This document shows positions 35,101-45,868 of a stretch of DNA of 64,000 bases, piece after piece. The DNA comes from Vermamoeba vermiformis (lineage: Eukaryota > Tubulinea > Echinamoebida). Both the position numbers and the translations under genes were made by a program. Each line of letters begins with the position of its first letter. Position 1 is the first letter of the stretch. Where the stretch lies: contig JBEWZL010000263.1 of assembly GCA_045837725.1 (NCBI GenBank), positions 1 to 64,000 on the forward strand, read 5' to 3'. The notes beneath the pieces were generated by a model. That model was given only the letters and a program-made list of their open reading frames with translations. It was not told the DNA's origin and ran no database searches.

Positions 35101-35734
35101 TACAAGCAGGTCATCGTCAAGAAATGGGACGTGCGTTGGTGTCAAGTCGAGTTGACGGCCTTGTCTGAAATGAGCCGACTCGCTCACTTTGTGCAGTGGA
35201 TGGGACTCGATCAGTCATCGATGGTAAGCCTACAAAGACTATATTACTATCATAATAGTACTTACGATGCCGGCATTTAGGTGAATATTGACCGTCGCTT
35301 GGTTCAGTCCATTATGGATTTGGACTTGCACGTGATGATTCGCTGGGATACTGATCTGACCGACGCAGAAATAGTCGTCACGTAAGTCGATAGTCACCAT
35401 TTTTATACATAGGACTAATATGTTTCGCAGTGAGCCATCAGGTGAAGTGTGCAATAGCTTCCATAACAAGACAAAGACTGGAATGCTCTCGCGAAATTTC
35501 ACGTGCGGCTATGGACCGCAAGAGTATTGCGTCAGAACAGCGCAGCCAGGACGCTACAGAATTGAAGTACGCTTGTTCGGAGCCCCGCCCGCCGCTCCGC
35601 CAACCACTGTGACGGTCCGTGTTACGACTGACTGGGGCAGACCGGTGACGCAAGTGGAAGAGTACCACGTTATTCGATTGAATAAGGTCAAAGAGGCCGT
35701 GCATGTGATGGACGTGAACTTTAAAGAGTTGTAA
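29103..35734 (+). CDS. VIT-VWA protein with Qa-, Qb- and R-SNARE motifs, transmembrane helix and DUF2135
   Basis: Twenty-two exons join in phase to 1,820 residues. VIT domain 1-130 (LVFPMPEGAAISGYAVDING; VVVEKEKARITFEAEA). VWA about 270-440 with MIDAS residues DASKS (near 30229), GGSNL and MFTDG. The usual post-VWA tail (YVKYEIEPPKSLPEVRKNYL; FWQRRVAWWNED) runs, in one 1,005-base exon, into a Qa-SNARE motif at 710-757 (EIRLIEQDVKELNEMFRDIN...LEQGSLIDQIESNID). A Pro/Ala-rich linker follows, then a Qb-type motif 1121-1176 (AEESDSIGRGTLDQLRSQKD), an R-SNARE motif 1231-1296 (QIDDVKEVMAKNIDRVLDRG), and a transmembrane helix about 1299-1325 (GCLILIFLPFILLVKFVIWA). The C-terminus has TPR-like helices and DUF2135 (LHVMIRWDTDLTDAEIVV). 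A likely role is membrane fusion or tethering. One intron (32826-32874) is GC-AG. Splicing is inferred. Confidence 0.85.
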
Positions 35735-36473
35735 AATAGAGTACATATAAATCGCGTAGAACCCTTGCGGCTAAACTCATGGATTCTGAGAGTAACGATG
35801 GATTGCAATCGCGGAAAACGATCGCGAGCATTTTTACGTCTTTAATATCGCCAGATTTACCATCGCGACTTTCAATTTATATTAGCCGATCCGTTGTATT
35901 TTTGAATGAAATTCGCTTTCTTTATTTTTGCCTGTACGCTATGAAAATTCGAACTGGAGAATCATTGGAGCACGTTGATATCAACTAATTTTTATTTGCT
36001 ATGATTGAAGAAGTTTACTATTTTATAAGGATTCGTAATTTGACCTAAAATAAGCTTCGTGCTGATCCAATTTCAGATCTAAAAAGCGAACATTATTTGA
36101 ATTCAAAAAATCTTCATCTAATATATTTCAATAATAGTTCTACTTGAATAGGACATTCTCCAATTATGGGCAAAGATTTGGGCCGCATCTGTCTGAAATA
36201 GGGTCGCCGTTTCGACTTGAGAGCTGCATTTAGCATGTGCTCCTTTTTTTGGTCGAAAGGCGTAGAAAAGATTCATGAAATTTACCGTAGCTTTTTGGCA
36301 CAGATTTCTTAATTTGTAAAACCTTTGATTGGCTTAAAAGCAAAAACTTTTCAACATGACTCTTTCAATTTCAGTTTCCGACGGATAACAACTGCTCTCG
36401 GGTGTAAATTTTGTAAATATAACCATTACTCCTTGTACATAAGCAATCTCCGACGCGGATCTGATTCGAAACA
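35735..36473. other. Intergenic region with one weak small ORF
   Basis: This 739-base gap follows the SNARE-fusion gene. It holds a plus-strand 69-codon frame at 35779-35988 (starting MDSESNDGLQSRKTIASIFT) with no recognisable domain and no flanking exons; I give it about 0.2 as a real gene. The rest is AT-rich without visible structure. Confidence 0.4.
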
Positions 36474-36920
36474 ATGTCAATAATTCTCGACTTCAACGGA
36501 GTGCAACAGATCGCCCAGGCGAAGGCTTTCAAATTAAGCCAAGAAGATAAATCAAGTACAGAAGTCAATTTTCATCAAGCCGCAAGCTACTGCTTCGATC
36601 TGACTCTGTTTCAAGTAAACAACAATTGGACCTCTGCGGCTAAAATATTGGCAGCCAATAGAACGCGCAATGTCATCGTATTCCCTCTCATTAAGCACAG
36701 TAACGTTGTCGGAATCAAATACGCTGCAGTGGACGGCGATCAAAGGATAGAAATTACCATCTCGGCCAAATCCAAGCGTACTTTGAGCCGCCGACGACTT
36801 TCTAGAAGCCGGTCATCATCGAGCGAGATGATATTGCCCATATTACCCACTTGTACGATATCCTATTCCGCCCAAGTCAACATTTTGCAACGGATCGAGG
36901 ACTTGGTCGTCATTGTGTAA
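36474..36920 (+). CDS. Hypothetical protein, 148 residues
   Basis: A single uninterrupted frame starts in a favourable context (ACAATGT) and encodes MSIILDFNGVQQIAQAKAFK onward. It has an Arg/Ser-rich stretch (RTLSRRRLSRSRSSSS, about residues 100-116) and a hydrophobic C-terminus, but no domain I recognise. It lacks an intron, unlike almost every neighbour. A run of bases resembling a polyadenylation signal (AATAAA, near 36992) lies shortly downstream. It could be a genuine small gene or a chance frame in a long intergenic stretch. Confidence 0.45.
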   Translation: MSIILDFNGVQQIAQAKAFKLSQEDKSSTEVNFHQAASYCFDLTLFQVNNNWTSAAKILAANRTRNVIVFPLIKHSNVVGIKYAAVDGDQRIEITISAKSKRTLSRRRLSRSRSSSSEMILPILPTCTISYSAQVNILQRIEDLVVIV

Positions 36921-37739
36921 AAACAACCGTACATAATGTTTGTATAGTGTAGATACTGTAAATTTGTAGTATATGTTAACCTAAAATGTAAAATAAAACG
37001 AAATTCTGCCAGCAAACAAGCCTTATAATTGCGATACTCGTCTATTTTAGCCGTCAGATCACGCTACTTTGTCCCGAATTAATATCATAAAAGTGGAATT
37101 TCTCGTTTAGGAGATACAATAATCTCGTCTATTGTTAGAACACAAGATTGCGGAGATTTGTTGCTCATTTTTCGAGCAGACTTCGAAGGTTTTGTTAGTG
37201 ATTGACAGCGTCAAAAGTGTCATGACTTCAATCCTAGACGAATTGAAAGTGTATATATACTTGTCATATTTGACAGTGCCCTTAAAGTCGGCAATAAGAT
37301 ATCCAATTGAATGCGTCTACTCAAACTTTCAATCGCGTACATTCTTTTCATTTGAATTGCAACGACGAATGGCCCTAGAGAACCGAACGAAATCTAACGC
37401 CGATAATACCATTAAATGTACTCGAGATGCGCTATTAATGCGCAATATACCCCGCACTATATTTTTAACCACACGTGTCGCTAAAGTTAGCAACTGAATG
37501 CAGGGCATACAACTCATCAAGTGCTCGGCTGCAAGGTATACACTGTGTTATACTTCAGCAACACAGATATGGGCTACTCCGCAGGCTTAATAAGTCACTA
37601 TTATCACAACACACAATTCACTCAATGCAAAGTCAAATTTGACGCGAGATCCGCGCGACTCACATAGATCGGCAATTCAAGTCTAATTAATAGCGCAGTG
37701 TTATTAATAGGACGTACCTTTTATTTAACAGTATAGGAC
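36921..37739. other. Intergenic region with one doubtful ORF
   Basis: This 819-base gap lies between the 148-residue ORF and the end of NAA40. A plus-strand 121-codon frame at 37132-37497 (MLEHKIAEICCSFFEQTSKV onward) has no domain, intron boundary or homology I can recognise; I rate it about 0.2. No RNA gene fold was evident by eye. Confidence 0.4.
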
Positions 37740-39041
37740 CTATTTCTTAGCGGCCGCAAGAAATTTAACAAAAGATTTGCTCATAATCTCGTGGCCTTCT
37801 TCATTGAGCGGATCTGTAATGCACGGCGATGTTTCGTCGAAAGTGTACCTAGCAATGACATTAGTGATCGATATTAATACTCTACTATAGCCATACTTTA
37901 AGCTCTTGTAAAAGTCCATGGCGCCAGCATTGTCTTTGAACACAGTCAACATGACCCAGCTCATCTTGTAACGGATGGCCATCAGCTCCATTAACTGTAT
38001 ATATTGTTAATATAGTGCTCTATATAATCATGACAATATGATTCACAAGTTACTTACTTGCATAATAAATTTTCCGACTCCTTTTCGGACAATTGGTTCT
38101 GTTAACTGGATCTCATAACTACATCATAAAAATGAATTGTTAGGAACACATCGATACTATAACGAGTATATTGATATGATAGCTGTATTTAGTACAAAGA
38201 TTTCCCAAGGCGTTTGACCGCTACGCAGATTTAGAAGCCACGCAGCGGGATAGGCACTTGGTTAACGCCAATTTGAATATGAATATGATTTGTATAATGT
38301 CGCTTACACATATAATACTTCAGTCCTCTTTTCGTCTTCATATACGAATCTAAAATGAACAAATCCGACTGGTTTTTTACCGCCAAACGGATCTGCCTTT
38401 TGTTCTTCATTATTTGTGTTGGTGTTGTTGTCTGTAGCTTGACCACTGACGTCGAATACTATAATATACAATGCGTCGTCTTCTTTCATTTCAGACTTCT
38501 TGCCAGAGTCGCTCCAGCCCCAATTAGCTTCGTACAGATCGAACATGTTTTTCTTGGTCAGATCGAAGCACCAGTTGAATAGTTCCTTCGACATATTCTC
38601 GCCCTTGTAGCATTCTAACACGAGGTTAACGCTGCAAAGCAAAAGTAAGTAAAATAAAATTAATTTTTTGGATGTGGATTTGGCTTACCCGTTCTTGTCG
38701 TATTTTCTGAAGGCATTGAAGTTATCTAATAAATCGTTGACCTTTTAATAATTAATATGATTATTATGAGGCCAATAATCAACATACAGCATAAGGAGCG
38801 GCGATCTTGGCCTTGGATTCTTTGGACTTCTCCAGATCCTGTTCAAATATTAGCAAAAATCTAAAAATATAATATCATCGCGATATGACGTGCCTCCTTT
38901 AATTTTTGTTTTCTATCTTGCTTACTGGCTTTTTTCTTCTCCTACAAAACAGATCGAAAATGTCAGATCCCGTTTGCTTTATTGGTTTCGGTCAATATTA
39001 CGGGTTATTGTATTATTTTGTTAATTCTTGTAACGTACCAT
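37740..39041 (-). CDS. NAA40: N-alpha-acetyltransferase 40 (NatD), histone H4/H2A N-terminus
   Basis: NAA40 acetylates the alpha-amino group of histones H4 and H2A. The spliced protein follows the family closely: Lys-rich N-terminus (EKKKASKQDRKQKLKE), FNAFRKYDKNGVNLVLECYK, FDLTKKNMFDLYEANWGWSD, VGFVHFRFVYEDEKRTEVLY, the GNAT acetyl-CoA loop VRKGVGKFIMQLMELMA, VMLTVFKDNAGAMDFYKSLK, and a terminal DETSP motif. Exon 1 consists only of the ATG (39039-39041) before a GTACGT donor; this is the one arrangement that puts a Met directly onto the conserved basic N-terminus. A second intron (38839-38893) has a GC donor (GCACGT). The gene shares a 168-base divergent promoter with the cytochrome b5 reductase gene. 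It is expected in nucleus and cytosol. Confidence 0.93.
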
Positions 39042-39209
39042 TGTGTATTGATGACTATATTGCAGGATACAGATACAATCAAAAGTAACCGTTTAAAACA
39101 CTGCGGATCGACCAGGGTCAAAAATACTTCGCTTGAACTCACCGCGCGTGCTCCTCGTTCCTGTTATAGCCACGAGCACTAACACGCCAGACACTACAAC
39201 ATATTTATA
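39042..39209. promoter_or_regulatory. Divergent promoter region: NAA40 / cytochrome b5 reductase
   Basis: A 168-base gap between outward-facing starts must serve both genes. No specific site can be named. Confidence 0.4.
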
Positions 39210-41211
39210 ATGCTCTCGACTGTTTGGCGCGTGGCAGTGAGGTCACGAGGCATCTCGAAAGCTAGATCGAGCTTGACTTCAGCAACACAAATCAATAACA
39301 ATAAGACTGAACAATGTAAATATTATAGTACCAATGCACGAACAAATACACGTGGAGTTGAAGGTATTGTTGCCGGAGAAACAAATATTACAAAAAATAT
39401 TTTTTAATTAATTATCTGACACAATTAATTTTGCAGGCAGTCTATTTTCGTGCAATAAAATAGTACAGAAAAAAATAGAATTATTTAAACCCTTCAGATC
39501 TCAAAATACATCCAAATATTTTGCATCTACAGAGGCCAAAACACGTAAGTAGCATTTCATTCTGATTATCCAATGGATATATATTAAACCCATTATTAGT
39601 ATCGGCTACAGAATACAAGCCCGTTAAATTAATCGAGACAAAACAAGTTAACTACAACACTATGATCTACACTTTTGAACTCCCGCCCAACGAATACTTG
39701 AATATGCCATTAGGCAAACACTTGACTATTAGGTACTAATCGACACCTACTATACATAGGTAGTATATTGACTTACAATCATCTTTTACAGAGCCAAAAT
39801 CGACGGTCAAAATGTCAGCCGTCCGTTCACTCCAATAACACCGCAAAATGTGCCTGGACGAATAGATTTGCTTATTAAGGTAATAAAAGACATCGTATAT
39901 GCTACGATACGATATTAATAAGCTCGCAGTTGTATCAACAAGGCAAAATGTCTCAACACATGGAAAAAATGAAGATCGGACAAACGATTGAATTGATGGG
40001 CCCTATTGGCATGTTCAATATCGACGCCAGCAAGTACAAAGAGATTGGTATGATTGCTGGTGGTTCAGGCATTACTCCCATGTTGCAGGTTTGTATAATA
40101 TTTCCTTTTATGGTAACACTTTCTTTCGCCTACTGACTCGCCTTGTAATTAATATAGGTCGTTAGAAACCTTCTCGCTGACCCGCATAACAAGTCTAAGT
40201 TGACCTTGCTATTCGCTAACAATACGGAAGAAGATATCGTCTTGAAAGATTTGCTCGACGATCTGGCTCAAAAACATAAAGACAGATTTTCAGTGCGTTA
40301 CGTCTTGGTCAAGGTAAGCTCAGGAAATCCAAATATAAAATAATTTGCATAAATTTGCGGATAAATGTCCGGTTGGGACTGTCAGTTGAAATTATCAAAA
40401 CATAAGAACGAGATCTGATCATTTTATTCTATATTTAGCCTCCGACGAGCGGCCATAACTATGAATCGGGTTTCGTTAGCGACACTATCATCAAGAAGTA
40501 CTTGCCAGGTCCTTCATCCGATACTTTGTTGTTGATCTGCGGTCCTTCAGTTATGGAGAAGTCGATCATGAGCCATTTGAGCAATTTGGGCTACCTCCGA
40601 GAGATGTACTTCACTTTTACTTATGCACAACGATCCTCTGATGAAGAGCTCCCACTCTCTACGAATAATACTCAAACGGAGAAGGGTTCTTATTATTTTA
40701 TTTCTATTCTAGACTGCATTCCTGATCTCTTTTTTAATATTGCTCAAATCCGTTAAATTATAGCCCTGCATGCCTTACCTATAGTCATCATACTAATATG
40801 AGCTTTATTTAGAATACACTCTCTCAGAGGTTGAAGATCACGATACCGAAGATGATTGTTGGATGGCTATTCACGACAATGTCTACGATGTCACTAAATT
40901 CGTCAATGAGCACCCTGGTGGTATGATTATTACGGTAAGTGGCTTATATTAGTATTATTTTAAACCGAAAGTAGTAGCCAGTACGCGATCTGGTTACGGA
41001 TCTCACTTTGAAGAATTCACTTTATAATAATTTAAACTAGACGAGTCAAAATAAAGACTTGATAATTATTTGGACCAAGTTTAATTAATTTTTATACGTT
41101 TAGGACTTCGCAGGTCGAGATGCAACAGAAGCCTTTGAAAACGAGTTCCCTCACAGCGATGAAGCGAAGAAAATGCTGGCAAAATACAAGATTGGCGTGT
41201 TAAAGAAATAA
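39210..41211 (+). CDS. NADH-cytochrome b5 reductase fused to C-terminal cytochrome b5
   Basis: Nine or so exons. The N-terminus ([20 protein letters not shown]) is Arg/Ser-rich and fits mitochondrial targeting. The reductase part has the FAD-binding lobe ([20 protein letters not shown], with the RPFTPIT motif), the NAD-binding [10 protein letters not shown] loop (about 40060-40090) and the [10 protein letters not shown] motif. A linker exon then joins a cytochrome b5 domain (40815-41208) with the heme-ligand HPGG motif ([10 protein letters not shown]), [12 protein letters not shown], and a second His in [12 protein letters not shown]. Electrons from NADH would pass through FAD to the tethered heme, for use in lipid desaturation or similar reactions. 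The order reductase-then-b5 is the reverse of NCB5OR. The linker intron uses a less typical GTTCTT donor and is the least certain junction. Confidence 0.9.
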
Positions 41212-41287
41212 ACAGCCATTAAGAATCACCTTCATCGTCGCTGCGTCAAGCAGATGTACCACATTTCGTAGTTTCCATATGAAAAAA

Positions 41288-41606
41288 TGGCCACAGCTGA
41301 TTCGGTAAGGCTTTATTATTCACACATAAGCTTGACTAACATATCACCCTTCAGCTGCGTACTGTTGCCGGCGATAAGACGGAATTTGAAACAAAGCCGC
41401 GCGGGCTTTAAGTTCTAAATCCGCTCTGGGAAAAGTTTGATCAAATATGAATAGGAATAGGAAATCTATATGATAAGATACGCTTATTGTCAATATATAG
41501 GAGCAGATATTTCCCGAAAGGAAAGTTTTTCAACATTCGCCGCGAGTCAGATCGAATCTGCAATGCATGATCCAAGCGGAAACTCGTTGACACCAGTGAT
41601 GCTTAT
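41288..41606 (+). other. Spliced leader segment or short upstream ORF
   Basis: A Met codon at 41288 opens a frame MATADS that splices (GTAAGG...TTCAG) to LRTVAGDKTEFETKPRGL and then stops. I cannot connect it to the downstream lipocalin frame. It may be 5' leader with an upstream ORF of 24 codons, or an alternative first exon. Another stretch (41518-41605) has a partial open frame but stops before the next donor. Treat this as unresolved. Confidence 0.3.
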
Positions 41607-43838
41607 ATGATTAACGGTAAGCATGAATACATCATAGTTAATAAGGCTCTAATTTAGCTTTCAAGTCTTTAAATGGCGGAAAACTCGTCAATGTCTCTAG
41701 CGTAATAATTAAATTTACAGCTAAATCCCTGGTGAGATTGCCAACATCGCATTTTTTAGCTAATCGCTGCTGTGAACCACGAGTCAGACGACCTATCAAG
41801 TTACTCGTACGACAACAGAATCTTTTTAGAGATTGGATCCAGATCGCGAACTACAGAAGGATGGTAAGGCATTTAAAAAGATTCTGATGGCATTAAGGTA
41901 TTATACTTAATGGTTTTGACTACAGAAATTCTTCAAAGCACTAACTAAGCTCGGCGTTCTGAGCATTTGCTTCTTGTTGGCCTGCATCGCAATTTCAATT
42001 GCTATACGCTCAATTACAGCAACAACTAATCCCCAATGTCCTGGAATAGACCGCAAAGCACTAGCTATACACGAGGGCATCATTGCTGGGTCCAGGTAAG
42101 CAATGCAATCAATAAACACTTAACTCATCCGACCGCAAAAACGCAATTAGGATTTAATTTACTGCTTCTAAAAGAAACGCTCGGAAAACTCGAAGTCTTA
42201 ATGTTATTGTAATATAGGGGTCAGTTCTTCGACGAGATCGAGGGTCACTGGTACGTCCAGACAACAAACAATTGGTTCATGCACAGCTACGCGAACTTTG
42301 AGGTCAACGTAACCAAGTCAAGTCGAGGTGCAATGTTCGAGTGGAAGTGGTTCTACTCGATGGTTTTAACTCCGTCGGGGGTCACGGACGAGATTCAGCC
42401 AGATCCGAATGGAGCAACTTTTCTATTAAATGTGATCGCCCCGGAAGTTGTTAAAAGCTTCTGCCCTGTAGACAGACCTCTTATCATCTTAGATCATAGT
42501 AAGTACTCCTATATTATTCAAATTCAAGTTTAAATTTGACCGCGAAACAGAACCAGATCAGCATCTGACTTTATTCGACTGCGGCATTGCTGGAGTGCCT
42601 GAAGGAACGTTATTTATCCTCTCTAGAAGCCCTATGCGAGACGATAAATATGTTAATAAGATTTTCGAGGATGCAAAGACACTGGGCGTGGATGTGCTCG
42701 TTCGAACAGATGTGCCTCAAGCGGATTCAGGCGTCTTCGGCTAGTAAGTCAAAAAGCAAGATATATTGCGCATTATTATATGACCGAAATCTTTTCATTA
42801 AATTACAATGGTTGGAAATTGGGCAAGTTACGGAAATTGATTTCTAAATTTACAAATCTGGATCTGATCCCTACAACTTTTAGTCTCGCCACGCTATCGA
42901 ACGAAGGCTACAAATTCTACTCGATCATGATAGTAGTCTTCTTAATATTCAGCCACATCTGCCCGACTGAGACCACGACCATCCAATCCTTCGCGTACAC
43001 GTCGTTGTGGTCGTGGAATGTTGGTGTCAAGAAATTTGATTTGCAGGTCTTATTGTTGGTGTTATATCACATCAATTGGTTCGATCAGTTGTCGCATATG
43101 ACGTTATTAGGAGACTTGCTTGCTTGGTAAGTTGATCGCGATCCAGAGCTGACCACATCTAACTTTCACTCGCGCAGGTACACTATCTTTGCATCATATG
43201 AGATTGGTCACTATATTTTACCCGTTATTCTGGCACTGCAAATCGCACAGCTGTACTCGTTCAAAGATTTCAAGTTCGGTGTGATCATGACATGTGCCTA
43301 CTTGTCGCTCATAGCTCTCGCCACCACACTCGTAAGTACCGATGTCGCAAGTAATATCTGATAGCTAATGTCGGCCTCAAAGGTACCCTATGTCTTCTAT
43401 GCCAAACTCTTCGTGCAGTGCTCAGCGGTGATACGTGTCATTGGTCACATGTGCGAGCCCATTCCTCCCGTGTTGTCCGGCAGTGAAAAGTTTGAACGGT
43501 AAATTCACTAATAACGCCTCAAACACGCCTAATACTGTCCATATAGACTGACCTCGATGAGCTTGAGACATCAGATCGTGTTGCCCATTGTCTTCTTCCT
43601 CGGCATCATCTCTGAAGGTGCGGCAGGTATCCCGTGCAGAACATTCTCGTACGCGAGCTACATTATCTTAGCGCGCCTCAAGCTGTTCAAGTCACGCGTG
43701 TTGATCGACGTCGAGGACTGCGACAAGATCTCAAAAGACATTCAGACGCACGGCTGGAAGGGCCACGAAGCACTCGCGACTGTCATGCACTGGAGCTTCA
43801 CTGACGTGTCCTCTGGCATGCAAAAGAAACTAATGTGA
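41607..43838 (+). CDS. Membrane-anchored lipocalin spliced to a polytopic membrane domain
   Basis: Exon 1 is ATGATTAACG (41607-41616); it joins in phase to exons giving a basic cytosolic N-terminus and a signal-anchor helix (LGVLSICFLLACIAISIAI, about residues 57-77). A lipocalin domain follows (about 85-265): CPGI, the GxWY motif as EIEGHWYVQTTNNW, and the third signature GTLFILSRSP with DDKYVNKIFEDAKTLGVDV after it, as in the Blc/apolipoprotein D group that binds lipids. Then come six or more hydrophobic segments (IMIVVFLIFSHI; LQVLLLVLYHI; YILPVILALQIAQLY; VIMTCAYLSLIALATTL; QIVLPIVFFLGIISEGAAGI) and a cytosolic tail, with no family I recognise. The two halves are joined by a 140-base intron (42744-42883) whose retention creates a TAG stop at 42742-42744. 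Two separate genes (second start near 42780) is the main alternative. Confidence 0.65.
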
Positions 43839-43843
43839 ATATT

Positions 43844-43863
43844 TTATTATTATTATTATTATT
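43844..43863. repeat. TTA trinucleotide microsatellite
   Basis: About six to seven copies of a TTA repeat lie in the short 3' flank between the membrane protein and the F-box/LRR gene, two converging genes. It is a simple repeat with no evident role. Confidence 0.8.
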
Positions 43864-43915
43864 GTGTTATTTATCTTGTAAGTAGAATGTTTTTTTTAGT
43901 GTATGAAGCTTGATT

Positions 43916-45533
43916 TTATTTCTTCGGCCGATGACGAACCACGTAAGTGTTCTGCTCCAAATTGACGAGTTTCTTTGCGAGCTCTTCTTTGACAGCCGTT
44001 GAAGTGTTCTCTGAGATGTATTGAAGGAACCGCAGTGATGTCAAGCGCGTCAGTTCTCTGCCGTCATTGGTGCTGTGCGACACGGACAAGAACGTCAATC
44101 GTGTCAGCACACTCAATGCAATCACATCGTCGTCGCGGTGCAAGTTAGTAATGGCGAGCTCCTGCAGCTTTGTCATGCGTGTCAAGCTCTGCCACAAAGT
44201 GTCATCGTAATTAGCGATGTGCAAGTCCGTGAGGTGAGCCGCGTCAAGTTGATTGAAATCCATTATATTGCCTTTCAGTGTAAGGAGTGCTAACCCACGC
44301 AGGGCTGACACGTTGTTCAAACGAGTGCACTTGCTGATCACGCACAGATGTGTCAGTCTGCTCAAAGCCTGTAAGTCCAAGGTTGCAGGGATGTTGGAGG
44401 TGCGATCGGTCAACGAGAGGTGGTGCAAGCGTGTCATAGTTGAGATGACTTCAACATTGTTGCCAGACTTGTAGGTCAACTCCAAGTATTCTAGTTTCGT
44501 CAGCGGTGCCAAGACCATCAAATCAGCATCCGTCACGAGAGCTGTGTCCAATTTACGCAAGTTTGTCAAGCGCGACAAGAGTGCTGTGTCCTCCAGATCG
44601 CAATCCTCTTTGGGCACCAACTTCAATTGTCTCACGTGGTCGGATTGAATGTACCGCAACACTTTCATCGACGGTGCTGCTGTTATGAGCACCTCTTCTA
44701 AGTGCTTGAGTGCAGTGAAGTGCGACAATTGTTCTGTGTCTTGGTTCCAACCTCCACTCAAGGACTTTAGTGTCGTCAAGCCGGACAATATCTCTAAGAA
44801 GTCATCGCTGGCACCTATCACCATTAACGAGGTCAATCTCGTTGATGACACTTTCATCGCTGGACTGATGCGCAGCTCTTCCAGATTGGGCAAATTAATC
44901 TCCATATTCACCTGCCTAACCCGCAGTACAAGAGACTTTAGATTAGTAAACTTTGCTAGATCAAATGGCTTGTTCGTATAGTACAGTAGTGAGGTTAATT
45001 TTGTGGTGCTGACCGCTGCCAGGAGTGGATCCGCAAGCACGTTACTGATGCTGAGTGACTGTAGAGTAGACAAACTATCAGGGACTAGTAAGTGCCGTCC
45101 ACCAATGACCTCTGAAAGTGATAGATGTGTCAACTGTGATTGTTGTAGCAGCCATTCAGCTGGCGCAGAGTACGCAGACAAGATGGCGCAGATTCGTTAC
45201 ACCTTCTAACGAGGGGAGCATCGAGGGATAATACAAAGTCGTTAAATGAGATAAAGAGTCCAATAGTCCGCCAATAGCGGAGAGCAAGCGGGCCTGCTCG
45301 AGTCTCAGGCTGAAAGGTCTCGTTCGCTTCATTAACGTGTCGCGCAGTTGATCAGCATTTTCTGGAGTAACAGCACAATATATAGTAATGTCGTTGTAAT
45401 TAATTGTTATTTCCCATTCTCTGCACACTGCACGAGCTAGCCTTCTTGCTCTATCTTCAATCAAATAAGACAAAATCGCTTTGATAATTTCTTTGGGAAG
45501 TGTCTGCATGAAGCGCATTAATATTAACACCAA
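43916..45533 (-). CDS. F-box/leucine-rich-repeat protein, with one apparent frame change
   Basis: The N-terminal F-box (MQTLPKEIIKAILSYLIEDR, about 45505-45420) is followed by irregular LRRs of about 22-24 residues through to the C-terminus (for example LSRLTHLCVISKCTRLNNVS; LTRMTKLQELAITNLHRDDD). F-box/LRR proteins use the repeats to bind substrates of an SCF ubiquitin ligase. The reading frame changes between NLRHL and SAYSAPAEWLLQQ within about 45165-45192. The intervening bases are too few for an intron by local standards, and the repeat pattern resumes at once, so a single-base sequencing or assembly error is likelier than decay. The start could also be the later Met at MQTLPKE, which begins the F-box cleanly. 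Confidence 0.82.
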
Positions 45534-45868
45534 TAATTATTTAAAAATAACAGCGTTCTATTCAAGATTTATTAACACTAAAAATATTGATGCAGCTAAA
45601 TCCGCCAATCATACCTCCATTTCTTGGAGCCAATAATTTACTTCAATTGGTGAGATAAGCACATATGTGTATGAGTAGTTTGCACGAGGAAAAAGAACTG
45701 CAGAAACCACCGGAAAAAGAAAAGTTTGACAGTCAAATAATTGTCAACGGGTGCATTTGGCACTAGCCATCGTTCTATGACACCGATGCTGCAGTATTCT
45801 AAGCTTTAAAGACAGAGGTTGAACGTAAGCTATGACTAGATTTAAATTTCTTTACTAGATACTCGAGT
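45534..45868. other. Intergenic region
   Basis: A 335-base gap between two minus-strand genes: the promoter of the F-box/LRR gene and the 3' flank of the EGF-type gene. No coding exon, RNA gene or repeat was seen. Confidence 0.45.

Noticed and set aside
29103-35734. The SNARE-fusion locus could be three separate genes (VIT-VWA, SNARE, TPR-DUF2135).
   Set aside because: The VWA tail and Qa motif share one 1,005-base exon, the Qb and R motifs share one 872-base exon, all 22 exons keep phase, and the only candidate boundaries (34141-34190 and 32422-32482) are too short for a terminator plus promoter here.
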